Of a DNA stretch of 64,000 nucleotides, positions 46,668 through 60,700 are shown one piece after another. The number at the start of each line of letters is the position of its first letter. The stretch's first letter is position 1. A program made the position numbers and the translations under genes. The notes beneath the pieces are model-generated. The model had not been told where the DNA came from. It saw only the letters and a program-made list of their open reading frames with translations, and searched no databases. The stretch is from Bimastos eiseni (lineage: Eukaryota; Annelida; Clitellata; Crassiclitellata; Lumbricidae), in contig OY365806.1 of the NCBI GenBank assembly GCA_959347315.1, positions 22,396,900-22,460,899 on the forward strand, in the 5' to 3' direction.

Positions 46668-47257
46668 GATTCCGGATTCGACCCATCGTTGGATTGATTA
46701 ATTGACCAAACGTATTCAGCCAGCAAAACGAAATAGAAAACTTTGTCAAATTGCTGCAGCATTAAATATAAGGACTCAAAAATATGTGTTGCTTAAAGCC
46801 AATTTGTGGGTGTCGATGTGCATCGCAGTCAAAGAAATTCTCAATATAGCTGCGTGGAAGGGATAGCAACTATAACAACCGGTCGTGTTTAAACGGTGTT
46901 TTGCTCTACACATTATCTATCAGTAATAGCGACAATACTGAAGCCCATTAAACAGTTTCCAAGTCTCTGATGTCATTCGGTAGCCTTTGACTCCGTCAAC
47001 TACACCTAATTATTATGACCAAATGAATCAGAGGCAGAGGCGTAGCTTGGAGAGAGGTAAGCAGGAAATGTGTCACAGAACGCCAAGTTAGAGGGGGCGC
47101 CAAAATGAGAATTAAAACTATTAATTTATTTATTTTTATGCAAACTAATTTATCCCAACTAAGTTAGCAAGATTTAATTTTGGCGCCCCATAATAGCCTC
47201 TTTATATGCAGGTTGTCAAACATGATTTTGGCGCCCCCGGTAATCACTTATCCGTGA

Positions 47258-48828
47258 TCACAAAGGACCCGAAATGGGCGACATAATAATTCTAGACTTC
47301 CATAAACCCGGCTTCCCAGAAAACACATCTGCATATCTGTCTATTAGCTCTAGGAGTTGACTCCTCTCAGCGTCAGGCAAATGAGCAGTTCGCCCTTCTT
47401 CAATTAAGGTGCTTGGTCGAGGTGCGACGCCTTCTGATGGATCGATCACCTCAATTTACCCGAAATCACTGTCGCGATCATAAACAATGGAACAGTTGTT
47501 TACAATGGCTTGTACTGAGTGCCTGTCTTCCACCTACGCGTGGCGTTGACATTGGCCTCATGACTAGTGCTACCCCCGCTCGCCGAGTTAGGTCGAGATG
47601 GGCGGGACTCCAGGCGTGGGGTGCTACCGTAACCCTTGGATGCTTCATAACCCCGGTGGTGGGCGGCTAAATATGTGTCAATAGACCCCGCCAATTCGGC
47701 ATGCGACAGCCACTTGCCTTTCTCTTCTGCAAATACGTAGTCAAAACAACCTCTGGGCAACAGGTCTTTGATCATATCGGCCACTAGCAAGCTAATCGTC
47801 TTTTCAAACGATTCATCTACCTGTCTGCTTCGCAGATAGTACACCAAGGCGCTATGTAGCCTTGATGCCCACGAGGAGTATGTTTCATCGTTAGATTTCT
47901 TCATGTCTAAGAATTTAGCTCTCAGTTGGACGGGACTTAGTCGATATTCGCGTAGAATGTATTCTTTTAAACGTGTATAGTCAGAGAGGTCTTCTTCAGA
48001 GAGACGCCAGACCAAGGCCTTCGCCTTCTCGCTGAGATTAGCCAGTAAGATCTTAGGCTGTAGGTCGGATTCAATGGCACAAGAGTTGAATAGGCGTTCA
48101 GTAGTATCAAAAAAACAGGGCAGAACAGCTGATTCTGCGGGAAATCTGGGTAGCATTCCTTTTAGAGAGTCGTTGCAGGTTTTTACTCACGCCATGAATG
48201 ACTTCTGTGATGCTCCTGTTTCCCTATCCTCTAACTGACCCTCTCCTTCCCTTCTCCACTGCATACTCTCCTCCTACGCCCTCCTCCTCTCTTTTCTGTA
48301 TTTACGTTCCTCTTCATAGTCTTTGTCTTCCCTTTGTTGTCATCTCATCCTCTCTTCTTCCTCTCTCCTTTTCTTTTCTATCCGTTCCTCCTCATCTCTT
48401 TTCTCCTTCTCTTCCTCTTTTCTTTTCCACTCGTTCCTCCTCCTCCCTCCTTTCTCTTCTCCTCTTCTCTTCTCTTCTCTCAATTCCTCTCTTTCCTCCT
48501 CCCTCCTTTTCTTCTTCTCCTTTTCTCTCCTCCTCTCCTCTCGCTCTTCTTCATATTCTCTCTCCTCCCGTACCAATCTCCGTCTCTCTAGCGCACGTAT
48601 TGCTATTACGTCGCTCAGCTCCACTTCTGAGCCCTGGCTGAGGGAATCTTCACTCTCGCCAGTCTCTTCGATCGTTTCCGGGACCTTGGACCATGCTCGA
48701 ATATGCTGGTCGCGTTCCATCGCTGCGACCACAGATGCCTCGTGACCTGCCTTGGTCAAGCAAGTCATCAGCTGCTCGTTTGTCATTTTCCGAGCGCTTG
48801 CTCGTCTTTGGGGGCCTTGTCTGTCCAT
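47258..48828 (-). pseudogene. Gypsy-type LTR retrotransposon remnant (gag and start of pol)
   Basis: The minus-strand frame 48828-47500 (443 codons) encodes a Gag: an N-terminal segment, a Glu/Arg-rich coiled coil (the pyrimidine-rich stretch 48240-48600), then LPRFPAESAVLPCFFDTTER, KAKALVWRLSEEDLSDY and YYLRSRQVDESFEK, matching retrotransposon gag of Ty3/gypsy type. It has in-frame stops at 48340-48342, 48274-48276 and 48187-48189. After a deletion, 47449-47258 holds SQLLELIDRYADVFSGKPGL, the segment just before gypsy RT. Protease, RT, RNase H and integrase are absent. LTRs were not identified. Confidence 0.75.
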
Positions 48829-50145
48829 TTTTATCAGACGTTCTTTCCACTAATACACAATGGCACATATATAAAAACAAACACACACCTAGCAAGTACT
48901 ACCTACTCTTCCGCCTTACTCGACGAAGAAAAAGCTACAGGCAGGCGCTATAGAATCCTATTCTATCGCCTAACCTGTCTCGGCTATCGCCTCGGAAGTT
49001 CACACTATCAGACACACGTGTACAGGGTCCTACCTTGCTCCGTTGGCTGCCTCGTGTCGTCACTTCCGCTCGATCTCGTATCGATGTGATGCCGTGCCCT
49101 CTTCCGTCGTTGCGTCTCGACCGCCCTCTGGTGACGTGTCAACTCTTTCGGCTGTCCTCTGCTTCATCGGCGTTGATGTCTCGTCGTTGATGACCGCCGT
49201 GGCTCCCGTGTAGATGTCGCTGCTGTGCTGACGTTTTCTCCCAGGCGTCGAAAGTGCTTCTTCGTCGTCTGCTGGTGATTCTATCGACTACGCCAATGTC
49301 GCGGGTTTCACCCTCGCCACTCTTTCTTCTTGATGACGAGAGTACCCGCTGGTTCTTTCCTCTATCACCAAGCTCAGCAACACGACACACTTGATGGTTT
49401 TAATATGTATATTTAATTATATATATATATATAAATATATCACTCATCCTATCTACACTTTACTGGAGTTATTATTGTCCTTTAGAAATGTTTTCCTGGT
49501 TTACGTTGGAGACGGGCTTCCCAACTACGTTGATTACCCTTATCGTCAGAACGACCTAGCGTCTCCTCCAGTTCCGAAACAAGTCCCTGTTCCTTTTCTT
49601 GCTACGCTATATCAATCCTTCTAGAGGCGATTTCTTTCGCCATCCCAAACGCAAAACTCGTATCTCTATTGAATGACAGGTCACCTGCAGAAACCATTAC
49701 TAAACCCTGGTTGGTCGGGTCTTGGCGTCCCTAGCGTAACGTCAGATTCCTAGGGCGTCCAGTTATTGTTTGACTAGCGGCTGTTATGTAATAAGGCTGG
49801 CCTTATTAGTGACAATGAATCCCATTACTACAGTTATGCCGCCTAACAGCTTGCACCGTTCGTGTCGGAATTGTTCCCTATTCATGATCAGTGTTAACCA
49901 GCCGGTCCAGACCAAATCTCCAACTGATTCATGAATTTCTGGTCTGTGGGTCGTAGAGATGGAAGGGGTAGGCGTCCGCCTCGAGGTGTCGGATTTCGCT
50001 GCTTGACACTCCGTTGATATTTGCATATTCCTTGGTGTCTGTATTGAGGCCTTCTGCTTCAGGCGAAGCCCATTGATGTCTCCCATCTCGTGTGTCAGGT
50101 AGACATTCTCATCCGTAGTCCTCCTACGATTCTGCTGTCGATCGA

Positions 50146-50490
50146 TTACTTTTATATAGCGCCATCGTCCAGAGTGACGCGCGTCACACCTCTATTTGCT
50201 TGAAGAAAACTCTTGATGGTTGAACTTTCGTAAATTTTTAGAGATTTTTGGGATTGTTTAATTGTATATCGGAGTTCGTTGCTAGTAGTTTTCGAGCTAC
50301 GGTTTAAGAAAGTGCGACTTGTAAAATTACAAAGTATTGATTTTTGTGACAAATCATACCATTTATTCCTGTGCAGCCCCCACACGCGAATAGAGAGGCC
50401 GGCCGCTTTCAAAATACCAACGTGGGGCTGATTCATGCCGCTATAGAAGCAATAATCTTTTCTCACGAACAATTTGCATGCAAACACTTA
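50146..50490 (-). pseudogene. LINE ORF2 C-terminal end with TTATATAGCGCC tail
   Basis: A minus-strand frame of about 110 codons includes ELRYTIKQSQKSLKIYE and STIKSFL, typical of the last residues of LINE ORF2, and stops just before the TATATAGCGCC block. It is a short 5'-truncated copy. The exact clade is not resolved. Confidence 0.5.
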
Positions 50491-50551
50491 GCACGTATAC
50501 CGATTCGGAACTGAAGACTTTGAATTTCAAAATGTGAGCAAATATCACCAT

Positions 50552-51238
50552 ATGGTGAATTTTGGAAGTGACATGAAGTCAGAAATGAAGCGATTGGTTT
50601 CCATGAAGTCCTGTATCAAACACATTGATAAACCATTAAACTTCTATTGCAGGGATTGCAAGAAAATCGTCTGCGTTTCGTGTTTTGTTGATAGTCACAA
50701 AGCGCACGATTGCAAAGATGTGATGATAACAGTCGATAAAGACTTTCAGGAAGCGGTTGAAAGGAAGGCAAAGACGATGTCGAACTTCAGGGGAAAATGC
50801 TGTTAGTGAGAAATAATAGAGAGCAGAGGAAAAAAGATTTCCTGAATGAAATAATTGAGAAAGAACAGGAAATTTATGACAGAAATAAGGAACTTAAAGA
50901 CTTAATAGATCGACATACAATATCACTTTTGGATAGTTTATCTGTGATAAAATAGAATAATATAATGGAGATGGAAAGTCAGATGGAGGAAATCGAAAGA
51001 TGGTGCACTTTATTGAGCAGTTTTGAGGCTTATTGCACTGAGCTGAGGTTGATGGGATCGGCCAGGGAAATCCGTAATTCGGTTGACCAATCGATTGGCA
51101 TAGCAGACGAGTTAGAAAAACAGCACAAGGCATTCATTGCCTGTTGTCCACATCAATCCGTGAAAGTTACGTTCAGGGCAAAAGATTTAAGTGAAGTTGT
51201 AAAGAAATTGAACAATAACTTAGTTGGTGGCATCAGAG
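50552..51238 (+). pseudogene. B-box / coiled-coil (TRIM-like) exon with frameshift and stop
   Basis: The first part encodes a B-box type zinc finger, with Cys/His ligands in CIKHIDKP, FYCRDC, VCVSC and DSHKAHDC. TRIM proteins use this fold for protein contacts in ubiquitin signalling and innate immunity. After about 83 codons the frame shifts (near 50800) into a Glu/Lys-rich coiled coil that contains an in-frame TAG at 50953-50955 and runs on to CAGAG|GTATAG, a plausible splice donor. No RING finger or C-terminal NHL/SPRY domain is visible. The retained donor suggests decay of a normal gene rather than a processed copy. Sequencing error could explain one lesion but hardly both. Confidence 0.65.
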
Positions 51239-54200
51239 GTATAGCCTACATAACATATTTCTTTTAAAATTTACTTTGTACATTTGTGCATTGTATTCAA
51301 TCGTCTTGTGTAGAATAATACTTAACACTAAAATCTGTCGCTCAACAAATATTTAACATTGAACAAGTTTGAATTGATTTGCTCAATCAATGAACAACAG
51401 TTAACTGATATCACATTTGCTTAGATTGATTCGATGCGTAGCACTATTGTAACTTTCAATTAACATTTATCAGATTTACCATGATTAATGTAGAGTTGAT
51501 GTTTCACCGTTAATGTTAGGTCTTAGTGTCGGCAATAAAAAACTAGGTATGTTTCTTTTCATCAACCCCGCTTAATTCCATTTAGGTTTATTTCTTTTCA
51601 TCAATCCCGCTTGCATTTAGGTATATTTCACCAGTTTACTTGTCTTAATAAAACGATTTAAAGCACGTTTGAGCTGCGTGCTTTTGTTGGTCGGCGCGCT
51701 AATTGCGGACGCTAAAACTCAAGATTGCCTTCATCGAGTATCATTAATGGCGTTCTATCAAACATCATTCAAAGTAGAAGGACCGTTTCAGTTTAACGAC
51801 ACGGTGATAACAAAGATTTTTAGCGTCGCCCTGTAGTTTATCCCGGCATTGGACTGGCAGTGTGAGAGTAGCTTAATTATTCTTATTTATAATTTCGAAT
51901 GTTTAGGGAAATTTAAGGTCTGAATTTGTAAAATAAACCTGTGCCTAACATGATGATATTAATTTAATCATCTGAGTCAAAGCTCTTGTTTAGCTCCCAT
52001 AATATTATTCAACACATATCAACTTCATTCTGATTTTTGCAAATTAATAATATATATTTTACGATTGCACCATTCTTTTCATTCATCCAGCATCCATTTA
52101 GGCATGATTCTTTTCATATCAATCCAGCTCCCAGTTTCACACATTCTTTTCATCAATTAATCCGGGTTCTAGTTAAATTAATGTCGGAGTATAGAATATT
52201 CGGACTATCAATCCACCGAACGATCTAACCTTCGGTCTATCAAGCGGACACCTGAGGAACACCTCTATTTTTATTCATTGCAAATCTCTTATTTTGTTTA
52301 TCCTGCATTAGTAATAGGCTATATGCATGATTTCTTACTTTCCCACTTGCATTCCTTGAACTGCACTCCTGATTACTTACCATCATTGCAGGTTGACCAA
52401 TTGTTAAGGCCATGTCAAATGATCATTGTTTCGCTAGATGGTGCTTAGGAATATTGTCGCTTAATTGATCGCGTTGAGAGTATAGGCCCGTACATGTTGT
52501 CTACTAAATGTAAGTGCAAACGTTCGACACTTATCATCGCCATAATAAAGCCATTTCATGGAGACCAGCAACACCGACGGTATATCAAGTCAATGAATCA
52601 AGTCCTCAATTGCTAGGCTGCTTTGTCCGTTGCGATGCCAGGTCACAATCCGAGGAGGAGGGGGTCAAGCCAAGGAGACAGCGAATCATGGGAAGATACA
52701 CCATCATGGTTAGAAAGACTACCACCTAGGACCCACAGATAGTGCATGAGCATTGAACACTCATTCCTACTAGAGACAATTAGATCTAATGTCGCTTTCT
52801 CTTTCGAATTAAATGGGTTCAAACGACATTGATTGGTGACCGACGAAAACCAGACATTTCAATCAGCGTTTTAAAACATTTCAAGTTAGAATACAAAGAA
52901 TATTGGACTACGTCAATTGTCAGTAAATAATTATTACTGTATTCTTCTAACATACCCTTCATTCATAACCCTGGCTACAGCAATGTCATTAACCGCAAGA
53001 GAGCAGAATTTAGATCGACTAAAAGACCACAGACCCTAAAATAGGACAACTCGGTCGAGATTAGAAGCATCGAACAACAGAAATAAATCTGAAATCGGTT
53101 TCATTAGAGCGCCAGAGGTTTGTTAAGAGTGAGTTCCAGCCGGAACTATAGGTTTGATGCTAACGAATGTTGAGAGGATGAGCAATGGAAGAACAATAAT
53201 TGAATTATCATGTTATACAAAACATTTAAGGTACATTGAAAACTAATTAACTATTACAAGGTGACTGAATGCCAACCTGACCTAGTTATCGAACGACTGA
53301 CCTACTTATTACAATGACTAATTATGCGATTAGTCAGCGTTTTAGAATTTAAAGAAGATGCACAGTGGCCCTCACCGTTCAATTTGATTTCAAGGCGAAA
53401 TCACAGTGTAGTTCCAAGCACCAGGCCAATATATGCACTCTCCCGATACTTCTACTTAAGTGTAAGCTACCTACATGTAAATATAAGCAGATAGGATTTA
53501 TTTTACCTAGGAACAGGTAAAAGTACTCATGACCTGTTTTACCTTGGTAAAAGTAAAAAGTATTCATACAAATAAATTGAAATAATACTTTAAAGTGCAA
53601 AGTAGAATTACTGAGTGTTGTTTCTATAATTTGATGAATTTATTTGCTTTCAAGAAGACTAAACTTTCAAAATGTTTGTTTAGGCGTACGGCAAGATTGC
53701 TAGAAATGCTTTCGACTTCTGTATTTGTAGAAAGTAGAAGGTTCGATCAAACAGACAGATCCTTCAAATCAGACCAGGGTCACCCACTGAACATACATTC
53801 CTCTAATTGAATGGCGAGTTAACGAATGCACAACATTCGGTGTAGGCCTATTAGCATAGGCCTACTTACATGTATGCGAGCACTTATGTTCTAAATTGTC
53901 GGGAGATCCTATCATTGTGAATTGAAAGAGAGTTTAGTGATAGTGCAGTGTAACGTAAGGTGTTGACAATGTCCACTTCTTCAACTTATATTTTCAGAAA
54001 AGTTCATACTTATTTTTCCAAATTACGCAGATAGGTCATTACCGCCACGAGTCACGTGTTTGTGGTGAAACATTTATATTGTTCGTAGTCGAATATTGGA
54101 TCGAGTTTAACGATAGATGCTTTCGACAACAAAGGCCTTTGTCGTCAACAGAAATTTGCTTGACATGTTACAGCACTCGTAGCATAGTTACTCGATTCTT

Positions 54201-54766
54201 GTTCATAGTTGGTACTTAACCAGATAAATAAATTGATTATTTTCCGAAGGCACATTGTATATCAATTTATTCCTTTTTGATCACTGCTCCTATCCTATTG
54301 ACAACTACCATTCTCTCTCTTTCAACGCCCTTTCATTTATTTGTGTTACTCGATTGTTGGATTGATTTTGCTCAATAAAAATAATTGGTATTGTTATTAT
54401 ATTGTCTCCTGTAGTTAGCTCTTCCTGACAAAATGATGTAATAACACAGCTCTTAGTAACGCACATTGAAACGAGTAATGGAAAATGTTAACAAAACAAA
54501 ATTAAAATTGGGTTCAATTTTATTTCAATCAAAGTAGAAGCAATTCCGTTTAGTGATACATATGCTAATTGTACTTCTTATAAAGTGAAAGCAATGACAT
54601 TTTTACTTAAGTACAGTTACGCATACTTTTACTTCGCTACTAAGCAAGATAGTGCTTAATTCAGTTGACAGACAGACACAGTAGCAACTGCTGCTGATAG
54701 CAACATCGCGTCCACAATGTATCAGATAGGTGCTCTGCTGGAATCGACAGAATGAGGTTGATGAAG
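51239..54766. other. No gene recognised
   Basis: AT-rich. TTCTTTTCATCAATCC-type segments recur at about 51557, 51590, 52073 and 52143. 54098-54180 resembles 11335-11420 (CAGAAATTTGCTTG and flanks), a dispersed repeat of unknown kind. Confidence 0.5.
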
Positions 54767-54815
54767 TGAAGAGGAGGAGGAGGAGAGGAAGAGGAGGAGG
54801 AGCAGGAGGAGGAGG
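54767..54815. repeat. GGA-rich tract
   Basis: AGGAGG repeats, purine-only on the plus strand. Confidence 0.85.
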
Positions 54816-55534
54816 AAGAGGTCGAGATGACTCAGTCTGCTCATCGTCGGCCGTTCTCTTAATAGTCGCAGCACCTCATCACCACCGATCGTTGTATACT
54901 TACAGCAGGTGCATATTATCACTTCAAAGCGGTCTGAACAAATATAGTTTGTCATAATTCGTTTAAGAACAGCAACAACGGTCGTACTCATGTTTGGTCT
55001 TCAAGTCTCCAACCAAAAGACCGGTGTATCCGACTACCATGAAAAACATATATCTCTGCTTTGATATAGTATATGTCCATCGTCGTCGTTATCATCGTTG
55101 CTTCGCTTTTATCATTGTTGTCATCATCATCAATATCATCATGATCATCATCATAATCATTAACATCAGCAGCGGTGGCATTAACATCATTGTCGTTGTC
55201 ATTATAGACCCTATACCTGTTAATCCAATATTCCTGCGCACGTGCATCGATGCAAGTCTTCAAATGGAGAGGATAGAACAGGTGCGACATGTTCTGTGGC
55301 CACATGTTAGTCTTACTTTGTGGTCACATGACGTGTTTCAGTTGTTGCAAGGCCCTATAAATTCACTGAAGCTGCTTTACTTATATTCGGTTAGAACTAA
55401 TGATAATAATAATAATAATAATAATAAAGTGTCAGCTTACTGGCCAAATGTTGATTCTATATCCGTCATCTTGAGCCTCTGCCATCTAGGTCCATCTTAG
55501 ATTTATAAAACCGAGTTAGAACACATTAGGCGCT

Positions 55535-55615
55535 TAGGGGCCTGCTCCCTGCTCTGCTTCCTGCTGTGCTCCCTGCTGTGGTCCCTGCTGTGGTCCCTGC
55601 TCTGCTCCCATCCCT
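55535..55615. repeat. 12-bp minisatellite (CCCTGCTGTGGT)
   Basis: About six units with T/C changes. The minus strand reads a 4-residue SRDH/SREH cycle inside a short frame of doubtful reality. Confidence 0.8.
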
Positions 55616-56899
55616 CAGAAGTGGTATAAAAATGCCTGAAATCAATGAGCGCATTCGAGAAACTCTGCCAGAGATATAACTGAAATAGCCAAAAGCATTG
55701 GACAGCGTGATACTTCATCATAATTTCTAACTATCATAAGCCTACTTGTACATAATATTTCGTCCAAATGCAATGAACCGACTAAGCATATAATATTTAC
55801 GAAACTGGGCCTGGTGCCAAGATTGCCATGCGATGCCCGTAAATGCTCTTCATGTCTCGAATGTTCTGAATGCATTGACTTAATTTCGATTAATTCTAGG
55901 AGTTTCTATTTTCATTCGCGCTACAGGATGAGCCATAAGTCATAAAATCAAGAACGATTTTGCAACGCATGGTAGCAACGAAATTTTCTATATGCCACCG
56001 CAATCTGTCCTATATATGCTAACCGATCTATATTATTGCCAAGCGAACCAGATTGAGGACTCAAATGTCCAGTTTGCCAACATATTTTCACCCAACGTCG
56101 GCTTTCGACTGCGCTCCACTGACAGATCTTGGTCTTCGAAAAGGTCATTGAGGCATCGTGCATTATGGGCAAACGACGATTCAGAAATCATTAATGAGGA
56201 TTGGAACTTAGCCCGATTGTGGTCAGTTTCGATTGCAGCGCACAAGTATGCGTATGTTTGTGTGAGTGTGTGTAAGTGTGTGTGTGTAAGTGTGTGTGTG
56301 TAAGTGTGTGTGTGTGTGCGAGAGAGAGAGAGATTTGTTCTTATGCACGAAGAATCAGGTCACATATGACGTAGGCCCTATGTGTTGTTGTTTGATGGAA
56401 CCATTAACCGATTTAGAATGAGGTCGAATAGACGTCGACAGCTATAGATCAATTGACACCCACATAATTCTGCATGTTATGTACATACTATCCACAGTAA
56501 GTATATATATATATAATTAACAATGACCATATTACATATTATGAATATAGTGAGAATTTCAAAATATTGACCTATAATATAAATATACAAAATTACTTTG
56601 AACGCTTACGAAACATTACGATTTCATATAAAACGTATATATAGGCTATATAGCTTATAGTGCACGTCTATATAATGGCCAAATTTAGATATGACATTTA
56701 TTCCAGTATTTGAGTACAGTCAGCAGTCAGCATCACAAGTAACAGAGACAGACGGCGACCGGCGCAGAAGTGGGTAAATAGGACACAGACCTACTTATGC
56801 TCAGACCGCGCACACTTATGGATCACTCGCGCACACAAGACCCCAGTAAACGGAAACGGAGATGGTCCGAAATGTACATTTAGACAGTGTTGTGCACGA

Positions 56900-57695
56900 G
56901 ACCAAAACTTCGAGACCAAGACCGAGAGGTCCAAGACCAAGACCAGGTGGTCCGAGACCAAGACCAAGACCGATACTCCTTTTTATAATCAATTCAATTT
57001 ATTAAGACGCTAAAACGGAATGACACGATTAAAACATGAATTTAATTGCTGAAGAATACTAATCTTAATAATTGTCCAGAAAACAGTTTTATCGGCCAAT
57101 CTGAACTTTTGCGGGTTCAGCTCTTGGCTTCGGCCTGAGAATATCACACTATAAATTACTTACAGTATACGATAGGTAAATACTTTAAGGCATCTGAACA
57201 AGTAGATTAACGTTCCGTTTAAATGGTGTAGGCCTACTTGTACTCGAAATTGTAGGTGACTACACGTGGCCGACCACATAATTTTTAGATTGTTCCAAAA
57301 CCTTGACATTTGTGAATGCCAATTTTAAAATGGCTGGTTCCGTTGTAAATGCATTTTTTGCCCATATTAACATGTATATATATATGGTCAGCACGTCATA
57401 GATCGAAAACAAGCGCGTAAAGCCTAAATTAATATCCGGTGTCTATAATGATCGAAAATAACCGAAAAATATCAAAGAAATTGCTCTGATACGACAAATG
57501 ACCAAGAATGCTAACCTATGACGGAGACCAATCCCAATACGGTTCCTTTAAGACCAAGACCAAGACCGACGCAGTCGAGACCAAGACCGATGGTCCGAGA
57601 CCAAGACCAAGACCGATGCATTCGAGACCAAGACCGCAGTTTTCCGGTCTCGAGACCGTCTCGAGACCAAGACCGCGGTCTCGAGCCACATCCCT
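56900..57695. repeat. GAGACCAAGACCGA repeat pair flanking about 560 bp
   Basis: Two clusters of GAGACCAAGACC units (56900-56980 and 57550-57695). The second holds palindromes GGTCTCGAGACC. A related diverged block is at 19250-19365. It may be a known class of invertebrate repeat; not identified. Confidence 0.6.
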
Positions 57696-57779
57696 GCGAA
57701 AGGCGACTTGAAGATCAAATCCGGAACAATTCTGGACACTGCTCAATCAAGTCACGACCTATAACCAACTTTCCATGAG

Positions 57780-60700
57780 TTTCAGGAGCTATGTATATAA
57801 AATGCGGCCTATATTAGGCCTATAGGTCTATGATAAAACAGAGTCAGAATCAAGAAGGTATGCATGTACGTGTTCATGCCGTAGTATTTCTAGAGTATTG
57901 TAGTTATACAGTAGTATTCTTATAACGCATTATAATATCTCACAAAAGCGCTAACTGGCCTAGAGTTCTTAAAGGTGCAACTTAAAGAATGAGCGGATAA
58001 CACGATCCGCCTGTGGTATATACCAGGGTTACCTCGAGTCCTCGACTGTAAGTTTTATCATCAACCGCTAGCAAGTGCATGCAAGGTCCCTTGTATTTCA
58101 ATCGAAATATATCAACGTTTCGGTCAAACCATTGAACACTCTCCAGGCCGTGCAGTTGGGAATGCACAGAGGCTGATGCATTTTAAACTTTGATGCAAAT
58201 GTAAAAATAATGTCTTTCTGTAGCGACCGCATATAATTATGTCGTCGACCAAGGCCATCTTGGTCGACGATATAATTAAGTCATCTTGCAATCAATCACT
58301 GATCGGGTGAGATTCTTCACTACAAGAGGAAAAAAAGAGGAAAACTAAGAGAGGCACTAATTCAGAAATTAAAACGCACTCATGCTCTTGGTGATCAAAT
58401 TATGATTGCATTTTTAGAGGATGGGCAGAATAGACGCACACAGAGTCAGGTCATGTAAGACTTTAGTGACATGGAACAATGGAGCAGGCATGCAATGACC
58501 TCTAATGGACACAAATGTTAAATAGGTAATAGCAGAGATGTGGCGTAAAGGTTTCGTGTCGAACACTGGGTAATACTACTCTGGGTTATTGGTCGCCAAC
58601 TGGTACTTACAAGCGGGCTGTTATTTTTGCGATTTGAGGTGTCAATGACGTGGTCAGTTATTCACTGGCAGTTTACAAATTGTCTCTTTTGTCAAAGATG
58701 CACGAGAAGCATGTGTTGATAAAGAGCCTGTGTTACCTTTATAAAATTCTTATAGGCCTATCTATGTAGACAATAATCTGGTTTAGAAAGCATCTTGCTA
58801 CATGCCCTATCTGTTTTAGCACGCATTCTAGCCGACATTCTTAGTACTATCATAGGGTCAATATAATGCTACGTTATAGTTAGACAGACCACTCCAGGGA
58901 GGCATTACTTAAGGCTAGATCTGGGTCACTATAGGTAGTCATTGCTTGTGCACTAGTGATGATATTAGTTGGTCTGACGGCCTGTATTTTTAGTAAAGGT
59001 ATTCGGCCGGCTTCAGAGGTCAGAACTAGTGGCTCGTTGGATACATTGTCGGTGGTGTTCTTATATCTGGTTGGTCAGAACTGGGTGACCTGGCAGTCTG
59101 TTTCACAGGTCAGGCTTACTAGAGGAACAGTATTCTTGGATCAGGTCCCTCAGATTCGGATGACCCCGCTGCTCGGTCTTACCGCACTGCCGCTCTGTCT
59201 GACTACGAGATTCGGTATAAAATAGCTGCGCACTAAAGACAAAGGGCCTGTCTGGTTGGAATCGCTCGTTGTCCGTGGGTTCGTTAAGGTATAGTCAAGT
59301 AGATTAAGATCTTGGGAAGACTGCCGCTAGTGATGCATTTGTGAACTCCGCTATTGAACGTAGACGGTAACTGTATCATTATCTAGATAAGATTATTCAT
59401 ATATTTATTATTATTATTCAGAAATCTCAAACTGAGTAATTGATTATCAACTTTATATATATGAACTCATTATCAGCGTGATCGTGTATAAGTGAAAGAA
59501 CTCTTAAAGCTTGTATGCTAGGTCGTCTAAACACGCTGTGCAGATTAAGTTTAATGTTCATTTCTAAAGTCTTTTGATTATTATTAGAGTTATCGTTTAC
59601 GTGTTAATAGAACAATTTATTTCGTTACATTTTATACCTCTCGTGCGAGTTGCTAAGTTCACCCATAATTTCCTGTTGGTAGATACTTCGTCTGGCTGAT
59701 ATCGTGGCTTAGCTAATTGTCTGTAAGGTAATTAGGCTTATACCTATAGATTGGCTAGGTATTCAGATAAGTGACAAGATTGACCAAGACGACATATCGT
59801 GGAAAGAACAAACGGGATGGTAGTACTGTCGTTCCGGTCATGTATCGTATCTGGGAATATCTCGGTACTAGCAGTCAGAGGCGCCATCTAAAGGTCATTT
59901 TAAGCAGAATGCTTTGTCATAGGCCTACAACTATGGAAAAGTCACCGGTGGCAGGTTGGCACACACACGCCGACCCGACCAATAAATTCTCTACAAGAGT
60001 TGATAGAGGCATTTGTTCGAAGTCTCTGAAGCACGGCTGCTGAGCGTAGGTTGGTAAGGCATCTTCCGGGGCTTTCTCGGACCACCCAAGATGGCCTAAC
60101 GTACAGAACAGGCGTCGGTTGAAGGTCGAGTTGGCTGTGAGTATGTGACCCTGTTCACCCATTTGGATCTGGGTTTGACCTATACTGTTGACCAGAGCAT
60201 TCTCGGCCTAACTTGAAACATCGCTTCCCTATTTTTTTTATCTACGATATTAAACTTATCCTCATACAGCATTTTATACAACACAGGTCTCCAACTGAAA
60301 TGGCAAATCAACACACAACTGAATAATTAACAAAGCATGACTATAAAGTCTCAACCTACGTGACCATATGCAGGCTGTAACTGACATTTGTATGTATTTT
60401 TCTGAGAGCTGTAGTCCTAAATTGGATGGAGCGAGTTCGAAAGCTAGGGCTTGGCATTGCTGAATGACAGAGTGATAGATGCTGATATTGCGTTTGGATT
60501 GGAATGTATTTAAATGAAAAAAAACTGGCACATAAAGCATGTGACGAAATTGTGTATGTGGGCTGGGAAGAGAATAATGACTCTGCTACAGTGTACTTGT
60601 GACCCATCCCATAAAATCCCTGTCGTCAAATGATGATTATATGTCAACATATATCTGCAGCGCTGGTTAGGTCCAACCTTTTTAGTGCAATTCTCATCAT

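Noticed and set aside
58956..60043. Frames at 58956-59225 and 59771-60043 as genes or an LTR element
   Set aside because: No family resemblance, no second LTR and no primer-binding site seen; only a TATA-like core.
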